This document shows, piece after piece, positions 1-5,246 of a stretch of DNA of 10,221 bases. The DNA lies in NCBI GenBank assembly GCA_947585065.1, contig CANPWX010000026.1:1-10221 (forward strand). The letters run 5' to 3'. The first letter of the stretch is position 1. Each line of letters starts with the position of its first letter. A model generated the notes under the pieces. That model had not been told where the DNA came from, searched no databases, and saw only the letters and a list, made by a program, of their open reading frames with translations. Source of the stretch: an uncultured Bacilli bacterium. GTDB lineage: Bacteria > Bacillota_I > Bacilli_A > RF39 > UBA660. Position numbers and translations under genes: made by a program.

Positions 1-228
1 ATCGAAAGATTTATGAATGATGAAGAAGCAAATGAGATGTTTAGTTTAGAGAACAAAATAAAAGAAACAGGAAAATCCATTGGACGTGCTGAAGGAAGAG
101 TGGAAGGAGCAAAAACTGAAAAAAATACAATAGCACAGAATATGCTAAGAGAAAAGCTTGATACTTCAATAATTTCTAAAGTAACAGGATTATCGGAGCA
201 AGAGATTTGTTCTTTACAAACAGCATAA
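1..228 (+). CDS. C-terminal end of an Rpn / PD-(D/E)XK transposase-nuclease family protein (partial)
   Basis: The frame is already open at base 1 (Ile-Glu-Arg-Phe-Met), so this is the tail of a gene that starts outside the window; the first Met at 13 need not be its start. The visible 75 residues contain the Gly/Glu/Arg-rich repeat GRAEGRVEGAK followed by a helix pair ending in ISKVTGLSEQEI. That charged (EGRxEG)n linker plus a short 'LDxxxISKxTGLSxEEI' tail is typical of Rpn-type recombination-promoting nucleases and putative PF12784 transposases, which are often multicopy in gut Firmicutes. The catalytic PD-(D/E)XK domain would lie upstream and cannot be checked here, so whether the gene is intact is unknown. 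A hairpin terminator follows the stop immediately. The family call rests only on the tail. Confidence 0.7.
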   Translation: MERFMNDEEANEMFSLENKIKETGKSIGRAEGRVEGAKTEKNTIAQNMLREKLDTSIISKVTGLSEQEICSLQTA

Positions 229-232
229 TATG

Positions 233-270
233 AAAAAAGAACTTATTTTAAAATAGTAGGTTCTTTTTTA
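233..270 (+). terminator. Rho-independent terminator of the left-edge gene
   Basis: Arms AAAAAAGAAC (233-242) and GTTCTTTTTT (260-269) pair over 10 bp around an AT-rich loop that itself contains the palindrome ATTTTAAAAT. The right arm ends in a T run, and the hairpin starts 5 bp after the stop codon. The stem is AT-rich, so its strength is uncertain. Confidence 0.6.
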
Positions 271-285
271 TTGATTCTTGAGCTC

Positions 286-307
286 AAAAAAATCCCGATT
301 GGGATTT
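286..307 (-). terminator. Rho-independent terminator of lexA
   Basis: Read on the minus strand, AAATCCC (307-301) pairs with GGGATTT (296-290) around a 4-base loop, followed by an uninterrupted T run (complement of the A run 286-292). It lies 8 bp beyond the lexA stop and faces the terminator at 233-270, so the two separate convergent transcripts. Confidence 0.85.
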
Positions 308-315
308 GGACTTTT

Positions 316-942
316 TTAAAACATTCTAAATAATCCAATTGCTACTCCTAAGATAGTGACATTTGGAAATATGAAAGGTTTCATTGTGTCGTTTTCTGGT
401 TGCAATCGTATATAGCCATCTTCTTTATAAAATGTTTTTAATGTTACTTCATTTTCTTCAGTCATCGCGACTACAACATCTCCATTTCTTGCAACATTTT
501 GTTTTTTGACAATTACATAATCTCCATCAAATATTCCTTTGTTTATCATGGATTCTCCACTTACTTCTAATGTGAATACTGTTTCATTTGTGGGAACTAA
601 AGCAGCCGGTAAGTTAAAAAATTCATTTGGCCTTTCGATTGCTTCTATTGGATTACCGGCAGTTATTTTGCCAAGTAGGGGAACTTTAATTACATTTTCA
701 TCTTGGTTTAAATATTCATTTTCGCCGATAATTTCAATTGTTCTAAATTTATTGCTTGTGTTTTTAATTTTTCCAGCTTCTTTTAGATGTTGTAAATGTA
801 CTTGAACTGTTGCTGGACTAGATAAACCAAGAGATGCACAGATTTCTCTTACAGATGGTGGAAAACCATGTTCTGCGATATATTTTTTTACAAAGTCTAA
901 AACTTCAGATTGTTTTTTTGTAATTTGTTTTTCTTTTTTCAA
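316..942 (-). CDS. lexA: LexA, SOS transcriptional repressor with self-cleaving peptidase domain
   Basis: The 208-residue protein has the full LexA layout. A winged helix-turn-helix covers about residues 1-70, with PPSVREICASLGLSS as the core. A hinge follows, then the S24 latent protease domain. The cleavage site is Ala95-Gly96 in KITAGNP, the nucleophile is Ser131 in SGESM and the general base is Lys169 in EVTLKTF, so all autocleavage residues are present. When RecA filaments form, the protein would cut itself and release SOS operators. The start is TTG at 942: an in-frame TGA lies three codons upstream, AGGAG (958-954) lies 11 bases before it, and the next in-frame Met is far inside. Two LexA-like boxes lie in the divergent spacer, consistent with autoregulation and control of the gene at 1069. 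A hairpin terminator follows the stop. Confidence 0.97.
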   Translation of the reverse strand: MKKEKQITKKQSEVLDFVKKYIAEHGFPPSVREICASLGLSSPATVQVHLQHLKEAGKIKNTSNKFRTIEIIGENEYLNQDENVIKVPLLGKITAGNPIEAIERPNEFFNLPAALVPTNETVFTLEVSGESMINKGIFDGDYVIVKKQNVARNGDVVVAMTEENEVTLKTFYKEDGYIRLQPENDTMKPFIFPNVTILGVAIGLFRMF

Positions 943-964
943 TTTTCTTCACACTCCTAAATTC

Positions 965-993
965 ATTTTAACATACACTTTGTCAAATGTCAA
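965..993 (-). promoter_or_regulatory. sigma-A promoter of lexA
   Basis: On the minus strand TTGACA (993-988), 17 bases, TAAAAT (970-965). The predicted start point near 958 falls at the AGGAG of lexA, so the leader would be extremely short. The LexA-like palindrome at 991-1004 overlaps the -35 element. Confidence 0.7.
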
Positions 994-1004
994 ACAATTG
1001 TTTT
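991..1004. promoter_or_regulatory. Probable LexA box at the lexA promoter
   Basis: CAAACAATTGTTTT contains the perfect palindrome AAACAATTGTTT (992-1003). It fits 11 of 14 positions of the Bacillus-type consensus CGAACRNRYGTTYC. It overlaps the lexA -35, where a repressor would block lexA transcription. It is weaker than the box at 1019-1032, and LexA binding is inferred. Confidence 0.5.
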
Positions 1005-1012
1005 AAATTTTA

Positions 1013-1041
1013 TTGACACGAACATATGTATTTGATATCAT
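1013..1041 (+). promoter_or_regulatory. SOS-type sigma-A promoter of the small membrane protein gene
   Basis: A consensus TTGACA (1013-1018) is followed by a 17-base spacer and TATCAT (1036-1041). The spacer begins directly with a LexA box, so LexA and RNA polymerase could not both occupy the site. The predicted start point is near 1048. Confidence 0.75.
1019..1032. promoter_or_regulatory. LexA (SOS) box
   Basis: CGAACATATGTATT fits 12 of 14 positions of the Firmicutes SOS consensus CGAACRNRYGTTYC. The left half-site is perfect (CGAAC) and the right half is GTATT instead of GTTYC. It sits between the -35 and -10 of the divergent promoter, about 90 bp from lexA itself. Confidence 0.75.
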
Positions 1042-1068
1042 TGATATAGAAAGAAAGAAGGAGTGAAT

Positions 1069-1203
1069 ATGGAAAAGTTTTTAAAAAAATATGGAGTAGT
1101 TATTTTACTTTATTTAGTTATTGTATGTGGAGTTTTATCATTAAATGCGCGTTTTAAAATGTTAAATCAAACGGAAGGGACAAAAATCAATTTTTCTCGT
1201 TAA
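1069..1203 (+). CDS. 44-aa single-span membrane protein in the yneA position, predicted SOS-induced
   Basis: The short open frame has a near-perfect Shine-Dalgarno (AAGGAGTG, 1058-1065) five bases before ATG. A lysine-rich N-terminus (MEKFLKKYG) leads into one hydrophobic segment, residues 8-25 (YGVVILLYLVIVCGVLSL). A 19-residue polar, net positive tail follows and ends FSR. Positive charge on both sides leaves the topology ambiguous. The gene is divergent from lexA and its promoter contains a LexA box. In B. subtilis the gene in this place is yneA, an SOS-induced membrane division inhibitor with one transmembrane segment plus LysM; here the LysM domain is absent. Tiny one-span SOS division inhibitors such as SidA of Caulobacter show that this size can be functional. 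I recognise no family from the sequence. The role as a cell-division checkpoint protein is inferred from regulation and position. Confidence 0.8.
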   Translation: MEKFLKKYGVVILLYLVIVCGVLSLNARFKMLNQTEGTKINFSR

Positions 1204-1230
1204 AGATAATTTACTATCCTTTTATTTTTT
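1202..1230 (+). terminator. Possible weak terminator after the small membrane protein gene
   Basis: AAAGATA (1202-1208) can pair with TATCCTTT (1215-1222) if one C is bulged, followed by TTTTATTTTTT. The stem is short and AT-rich, and it overlaps the promoter of the next gene. Confidence 0.3.
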
Positions 1231-1238
1231 GGTATACT
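1210..1238 (+). promoter_or_regulatory. sigma-A promoter of the transketolase-like gene
   Basis: TTTACT (1210-1215), 17 bases, TATACT (1233-1238), 25 bases before the ATG at 1264. This gives the gene its own promoter, so it need not depend on the SOS promoter upstream. Confidence 0.6.
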
Positions 1239-1263
1239 ATTTTAAAAGAATAGAGGATGACTT

Positions 1264-3249
1264 ATGAATCAAAATGATTTTAGAGCTGTGAATGAACTTA
1301 AAATGCTTACGATAGATATGATAAATCGATCTGGAGGAGGGTACCCAGGTATTGCACTTGGAATGGCACCAGTAGTGTATGCATTATTTACTAGAGTATT
1401 AAATTATGATCCTAGAAATCCTAATTTTTTCAATCGAGATCGAGTGATTCTTTCTTCTAGTCATATTGCAGCATTGTATTATGCAATGCTTTATATGGCA
1501 GGATTTGATATCAAAAAAGAAGATTTGATGAGTTATAGGCATTGTGGAAGTAATACTCCTGGACTTGCAGAGATGCATAATCCTCTTGGCGTGGAAGCAA
1601 CTACTTCTTATGCCGGAGACGGGGTTGGTATTTCTGTAGGACTGGGACTTGCTTCTCGTTATATTGAACAATTAATTTTAGAAGAAGATTCACATATCCA
1701 TTTACTTGATTTTACTACTTATTGTTTTTTATCCGATGCAGATATGATGAATGGTACGGCATTAGAAAGCTTTCAAATTGCTTCTTTACAGAAATTAAGT
1801 AATGTTGTATTTTTATACGATGCAAATGGGATAACGAGTGAAGGGGCTACTCAAGATGTTTTATTTGAAGAATGGGAAAAAACTTTTACTTTGAAAGGAT
1901 TTTATGTAGATACTTTAAAAGATTCGACAAATATCAAAGAAATTGCTAGAGCTATTCTTTCTGCTAAGAATTCTAAAAAACCTAGTTTAATTATTTTTAA
2001 AACTATTATTGGAAAAGATTCTTTTAATGAAGGAAAAAATATTGTCCATTCGGGTGCATTAACTTTGGATGATATGACTTCTTTAAGAAGAAAATTAAAT
2101 ATTAATTTAACTCCTTTTGAAGTATCTAAAGACTCTATTTTGCATATTGAAAATCAAAGAAAATTACGTTTTGATCATTTTTATAATAAATGGCAGAATT
2201 CTTATGCTAGAGCTAAGAACATGAATAGTACTCGTTTGAATTCTATCTTAGAAATGTTGGAAACAGGAAAAACAGTTATTGATTTTCAAGCAGATAATTA
2301 TAAAATTAATGAGGGTTATCGAGAATCTTTGATTGATTCTAATTATAAAGTTATGAATCTTATTGCTCCTAAAAGTAATTTATTTTTAGGAGGAAGTGCT
2401 GAACTTAGTTTGGCTTGTGGAACAAATATTGGAGGAAGTGATTTTCTTACAAGTAGTACTCCGAAAGGAAGAAATATTCGTTTTGGTGTCAGAGAAAGAG
2501 CTATGTCTTTTATTCTAAACGGAATGAGTTTACTTGGACTTCGTGTTTATGGTTCGACAGAACTTTGTTTTGCAGATGAAATGAAATCTGGTATTCGAAT
2601 GAGTGCAATTATGAACTTGCCAGTTACGTATATTTTTACACATGATTCTCTTTATTCTTGCGAAGATGCTTCGGCACGAATTCCTGTTGAGGAAATTGCT
2701 ATGCTTCGATCTACTCCTAATTTTACTGTTTATCGTCCGGCAGATATTATTGAACTTATGGGAGCTTGGGATTCTATTTTAAAATCTTGTAAACCTAGTG
2801 CTTTATTGGTTAGTAAGAATAGTATTCCTAAATTACCTGGTTCTAATGCGTCTTTAGTGAATCAGGGGGCTTATATTATAAAAAAAGAAAATGAAAGATT
2901 AGATGGTATTATTATTGCAACGGGTAGTGAAGTTGTCAGTGCTATGCAAATATCTTATGATTTATTGGCATCTGGCCTTGATATACGGGTTGTTTCCATG
3001 CCTAGTATGGAATTATTTGAAAGTATGGGAATTGATTATAAGAGTTCTGTACTTCCTTCCAATGTTAAAACTATTGTGATTGAATCAGGTAGCTCTTTTC
3101 ATTGGACAAAGTATGCAAGCAATGAAGATTCTATTTTAGGAATTAATGATTTTTGTCCTTATGGTTTTCCTATGGAAGTTTTACAGAAGATGGGATATGA
3201 TTATGATTCTTTAAAATTAAAAGTTGAATCTTTATTAAAACGACAATAA
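1264..3249 (+). CDS. Transketolase-family protein with several altered active-site residues
   Basis: At 661 residues it has transketolase length and all three domains: ThDP pyrophosphate-binding (about 1-290), pyrimidine-binding (about 350-520) and C-terminal (about 530-661). Active transketolases move two-carbon ketol units between sugar phosphates in the cytosolic pentose phosphate pathway. By alignment from memory to E. coli TktA, the catalytic Glu is kept (E411 in FGVRERAM). So are H67, D158, N188, H262, R353, S378, H460 and D468. Other residues differ: SGHPG is GGYPG (His26 to Y27), TPGHPE is TPGLAE (His100 to L101), GDG is SDA, Glu160 is N163, His473 is R472 and Arg520 is K518. Those histidines contact ThDP and the donor sugar, so activity or specificity may be changed. 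AGAGGA lies six bases before ATG, and a sigma-A promoter lies upstream. The tkt position next to sirA matches B. subtilis. Whether it is the cell's only transketolase cannot be seen here. Confidence 0.9.
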   Translation: MNQNDFRAVNELKMLTIDMINRSGGGYPGIALGMAPVVYALFTRVLNYDPRNPNFFNRDRVILSSSHIAALYYAMLYMAGFDIKKEDLMSYRHCGSNTPGLAEMHNPLGVEATTSYAGDGVGISVGLGLASRYIEQLILEEDSHIHLLDFTTYCFLSDADMMNGTALESFQIASLQKLSNVVFLYDANGITSEGATQDVLFEEWEKTFTLKGFYVDTLKDSTNIKEIARAILSAKNSKKPSLIIFKTIIGKDSFNEGKNIVHSGALTLDDMTSLRRKLNINLTPFEVSKDSILHIENQRKLRFDHFYNKWQNSYARAKNMNSTRLNSILEMLETGKTVIDFQADNYKINEGYRESLIDSNYKVMNLIAPKSNLFLGGSAELSLACGTNIGGSDFLTSSTPKGRNIRFGVRERAMSFILNGMSLLGLRVYGSTELCFADEMKSGIRMSAIMNLPVTYIFTHDSLYSCEDASARIPVEEIAMLRSTPNFTVYRPADIIELMGAWDSILKSCKPSALLVSKNSIPKLPGSNASLVNQGAYIIKKENERLDGIIIATGSEVVSAMQISYDLLASGLDIRVVSMPSMELFESMGIDYKSSVLPSNVKTIVIESGSSFHWTKYASNEDSILGINDFCPYGFPMEVLQKMGYDYDSLKLKVESLLKRQ

Positions 3250-3256
3250 TTCGACA
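3250..3256 (-). promoter_or_regulatory. Candidate Spo0A box upstream of sirA
   Basis: TTCGACA is the exact reverse complement of the 0A box TGTCGAA. It begins directly after the stop codon of the transketolase gene and overlaps the -35 of the sirA promoter. B. subtilis sirA is a direct Spo0A target. Four other copies of this 7-mer in the window are inside coding sequence, so the match alone is not decisive. Confidence 0.5.
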
Positions 3257-3278
3257 TTTTTTACGCATTTTTTATGAT
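3251..3278 (+). promoter_or_regulatory. Probable sigma-A promoter of sirA
   Basis: TCGACA (3251-3256), 16 bases, TATGAT (3273-3278); each hexamer differs from consensus at one base. The -35 overlaps the 0A-like box, an arrangement seen at Spo0A-activated sigma-A promoters. Confidence 0.55.
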
Positions 3279-3299
3279 ATCTTATAGAGGGTGATAAAA

Positions 3300-3725
3300 A
3301 TGCGTAATTTTTTTATTTTTGAAATTAATCCAGATATAAAAAAAATGACTCAGAATAGTCCTTATGAGTTATTTCATACATTAGAAACAATTTATTATCA
3401 AAGTAGGGATGAGGCAATTTTAAGTTATCATTTTCTTTCTCAGTTAATTCAACCTATTAAGGTTCGAGAATTAGACGTTTCTTTATTTAAAAGATTTCAA
3501 GAAAATTACTTTTATACGAAATATAAAAATGTTCATAAAATGCGAGATATTTATCGAAAAGAAAATACAAAACTTATTTTGAATAAAACTTATTTGAGAT
3601 TAGAAACTAATGTGATAAAGCCTAGATTTTTTGAGGAATTAAGAAAAAATCCAAATTTTTTTCTTTGTGATTTTGAAGAAAAGGATTATTTTTGGATTGA
3701 TTCTTTGGAGTCAGTTTTTCTATAA
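3300..3725 (+). CDS. sirA: SirA-like sporulation inhibitor of replication
   Basis: The protein is 141 residues from ATG at 3300. I preferred this to the in-frame GTG at 3291, which lies inside the AGAGGGTG ribosome-binding site. It resembles B. subtilis SirA (YneE, 148 residues). The N-terminus MRNFFIFEINPDI corresponds to a short beta strand plus Glu, and QLIQPI matches the QYITQPI segment. The C-terminus NPNFFLCDFEEKDYFWID fits SirA's SPCFLAMDFNSQRYGWLN. SirA binds domain I of DnaA at the origin and stops new replication rounds when sporulation starts. A 0A-like box overlaps its promoter, and its position after tkt is the same as in B. subtilis. Its last 40 bp overlap the end of tmcAL on the other strand. 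Sequence identity is low, so the call leans on motif order, length and synteny. Confidence 0.75.
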   Translation: MRNFFIFEINPDIKKMTQNSPYELFHTLETIYYQSRDEAILSYHFLSQLIQPIKVRELDVSLFKRFQENYFYTKYKNVHKMRDIYRKENTKLILNKTYLRLETNVIKPRFFEELRKNPNFFLCDFEEKDYFWIDSLESVFL

Positions 3726-4801
3726 GGAATATTTTTACTTTCAAATAATTCGGTATTTGTTCCATTTATTATATCATATAAAATCGTTGCAGTTTTCTCA
3801 TATTTGGCCACTGGATTTTTAGGATCTCGTTTTGTTGATAATAAAAAATTTTTTCTATTTTCATTTAAATATTTCTTTCCTTTTTGATTCATTCCTAAAA
3901 TATGTATATAAGTTATCGGTGTTTGGGCATCCTTTTTTTGAATTCCTAAAAATATATGAATTAACATTCTACGGATACGGTTATATGTGTATCGCTTACT
4001 GGTTAGTTTTTCTAATAGTTCTTGATAGTTGGAAACTTCTTGAATTACATTCTTACATTTTTTATCTAATCCTTCCGTAACATCTAAATAGAGCGAAAGA
4101 TTTGGATCGGTTAAAATTTTATATCGTAGGTAGGGGAATATTTTTTCTGTTTGGATATTCTGATACATTTGGATACTTTCTTTGGGAACAAAGTCGGAAA
4201 TCTCTTTTTTTTGGGCATATAATTGTCGAATATAAGAAGCACTTGTTATATTGTTTTTTTGATATTTCCCGTAGTAACTTACTGTTCTTTTCATTGGCTC
4301 ATATGTGATGGGGTAATTGTTTTTTAAAATACTTTTTATATAACAAATTCCTAGTAAATCATTAGGAGCGATTTTTTCATTTTCTTCTAATGCTTCATTT
4401 AGACGAGAAGGGTAGTTCGTTTTGGAATTACTTATTTTAAAATTTGTTTCTAATTGTTTTTTCGCTAATCTTTCTAAGTAATCTTTATCATTTGTTTCAC
4501 TTCCAAAAATTAATTTTTGAATTCCTATTGCATATAGTAATTTTATTGATGCTTCTGCGAAAGTATCTGCAGATTGTGTTCCAAATAGTATTGGGAGTTC
4601 AATGACTAAATCCACTCCAAAATCAATTGCTAGGTGGACTTTATCTTCTTTTGAAAGTATTCCCATTTCGCCTCGTTCCGAATAGAGTCCATTTAAACAA
4701 GCAATAAGTATGCAGTTTGGATACTTTTCTTTAATTTTATTTATTTGATATATGTGCCCATTGTGAAATGGATTGTATTCACAGACAATACCGATCACCA
4801 T
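3686..4801 (-). CDS. tmcAL: TmcAL, tRNA(Met) cytidine acetate ligase
   Basis: The cytosolic enzyme acetylates the wobble cytidine of elongator tRNA-Met (ac4C34) using acetate and ATP. The 371-residue product starts MVIGIVCEYNPFHNGH, with the nucleotidyltransferase HxGH-type motif at residues 11-16 (PFHNGH). Further family signatures are SERGE (41-45), ELPILFGTQSAD (68-79), FGSE (99-102), APNDLLGICYIKSI and ITSASYIRQ. B. subtilis YlbM is about 40 residues longer. I chose ATG at 4801 because AAAGGA lies 8 bases before it; the in-frame ATG at 4810 directly abuts that AAAGG. yceD and rpmF lie upstream, as in the B. subtilis ylbM-ylbN-rpmF region, although a tRNA and a terminator intervene. I found no convincing promoter of its own, so it may depend on read-through past 4818-4866. 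The 3' end overlaps sirA. Confidence 0.93.
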   Translation of the reverse strand: MVIGIVCEYNPFHNGHIYQINKIKEKYPNCILIACLNGLYSERGEMGILSKEDKVHLAIDFGVDLVIELPILFGTQSADTFAEASIKLLYAIGIQKLIFGSETNDKDYLERLAKKQLETNFKISNSKTNYPSRLNEALEENEKIAPNDLLGICYIKSILKNNYPITYEPMKRTVSYYGKYQKNNITSASYIRQLYAQKKEISDFVPKESIQMYQNIQTEKIFPYLRYKILTDPNLSLYLDVTEGLDKKCKNVIQEVSNYQELLEKLTSKRYTYNRIRRMLIHIFLGIQKKDAQTPITYIHILGMNQKGKKYLNENRKNFLLSTKRDPKNPVAKYEKTATILYDIINGTNTELFESKNIPYRKTDSKESIQK

Positions 4802-4817
4802 GATAATCATCCTTTCG

Positions 4818-4866
4818 AGTAAAATAAAAAGCTCAAACTAATCTTTTAAAAGAAAGTATGAGCTTT
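4818..4866 (-). terminator. Terminator of tRNA-Arg
   Basis: AAAGCTCA (4828-4835) and TGAGCTTT (4859-4866) form an 8-bp stem. It extends inward through ACT/AGT and the palindrome TCTTTTAAAAGA with single mismatches. On the minus strand it is followed by TTATTTTACT, and it begins 10 bases beyond the tRNA 3' end. Confidence 0.8.
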
Positions 4867-4875
4867 ATTATCATC

Positions 4876-4952
4876 TGGTGTTCTGGGCGAGATTCGAACA
4901 CGCGACCGATCGCTTAGAAGGCGATTGCTCTATCCAGCTGAGCTACCAGAAC
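4876..4952 (-). tRNA. tRNA-Arg (anticodon UCU, reads AGA)
   Basis: On the minus strand this 77-base gene folds into a cloverleaf. The 7-bp acceptor is GTTCTGG/CCAGAAC with encoded ACCA. The D-stem is GCTC/GAGC, and the 5-bp anticodon stem ATCGC/GCGAT holds loop CTTCTAA (anticodon TCT). The T-loop is TTCGAAT. The T-stem GCGTG/CTCGC has one U-U mismatch at pair 52-62. AGA is the expected main arginine codon in such AT-rich DNA. It has its own promoter 15 bases upstream and a terminator after it. Confidence 0.96.
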
Positions 4953-4958
4953 AAGTTT

Positions 4959-5016
4959 GTAACAAAATTATAGTATAGAACTTTAAAAATTTCAAGTTCT
5001 ATTCATAATATGTTAC
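4959..5016. repeat. Long imperfect inverted repeat enclosing the tRNA-Arg promoter
   Basis: Outer arms GTAACA (4959-4964) and TGTTAC (5011-5016), middle ATTAT/ATAAT, inner arms TAGAACTT/AAGTTCTA (about 4975-4998). On the plus strand it is followed by seven Ts, but no plus-strand gene precedes it. On the minus strand, downstream of rpmF, it lacks a T run. Confidence 0.5.
4967..4995 (-). promoter_or_regulatory. sigma-A promoter of tRNA-Arg
   Basis: On the minus strand TTGAAA (4995-4990), 17 bases, perfect TATAAT (4972-4967). The predicted start point near 4960 leaves a leader of about 8 bases before the mature tRNA. Confidence 0.8.
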
Positions 5017-5028
5017 TTTTTTTCTTTC

Positions 5029-5241
5029 TTATTCTTTTTCTTCAGTGTTTAAATGTAAAACATCTTCATTTTTATAATAACCACATTTTTGACATGCACG
5101 ATGAGGTCTTATTGCTGCTCCACATTTAGGACAAGTAGTTATTGCACCAACTTCTTTTTTTAAATGAGTACGACGCATTCTTTTTTTAGTTTTACTTGTT
5201 CTACGAAATGGAACTGCAAATAATTGGATATTTAGTTTCAT
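5029..5241 (-). CDS. rpmF: Ribosomal protein bL32 with a Prp-type N-terminal leader
   Basis: Residues 9-70 are a normal zinc-ribbon bL32 of the large ribosomal subunit. AVPFRRTSKTKKRMRRTH is the basic N-terminal arm, and C37, C40, C50 and C53 form the zinc site. Canonical bL32 begins MAVPFRRTSK; here the Met is replaced by the leader MKLNIQLF, giving MKLNIQLFAVPFRRTSK. That leader closely resembles the bL27 leader of many Firmicutes (for example MLKLNLQFF before Ala), which Prp protease removes after the second aromatic/hydrophobic residue. Cleavage after Phe8 would expose the usual mature Ala. The start is ATG at 5241, 8 bases after AGGAG. The in-frame GTG at 5250 overlaps that site and the yceD stop. 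The gene follows yceD by 5 bp, so the two are almost certainly cotranscribed. Prp processing is inferred. Confidence 0.95.
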   Translation of the reverse strand: MKLNIQLFAVPFRRTSKTKKRMRRTHLKKEVGAITTCPKCGAAIRPHRACQKCGYYKNEDVLHLNTEEKE

Positions 5242-5246
5242 GAATT

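Noticed and set aside
1..228. Treating the Met at 13 as a real start of a 71-residue protein
   Set aside because: The frame is open to the left edge and no ribosome-binding site precedes it; the sequence looks like the tail of a longer protein.
539..805. 88-codon plus-strand open frame
   Set aside because: It lies wholly antisense to lexA, has no ribosome-binding site and no recognisable protein features; it is a by-product of lexA codon use.
1399..1671. 90-codon minus-strand open frame inside the transketolase gene
   Set aside because: Antisense to a conserved enzyme domain, with no start signals or family resemblance.
3832..4308. Two plus-strand open frames (82 and 68 codons) opposite tmcAL
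   Set aside because: Their hydrophobic composition comes from AT-rich antisense sequence, and the tmcAL motifs on the other strand are clear.
4811..4870. A separate promoter for tmcAL just after the tRNA terminator
   Set aside because: I found no -35/-10 pair with acceptable spacing between the hairpin and the ribosome-binding site.
4959..5016. Calling the inverted repeat the rpmF terminator
   Set aside because: On the minus strand no T run follows the outer or inner stem, and the sequence instead holds a consensus tRNA promoter.
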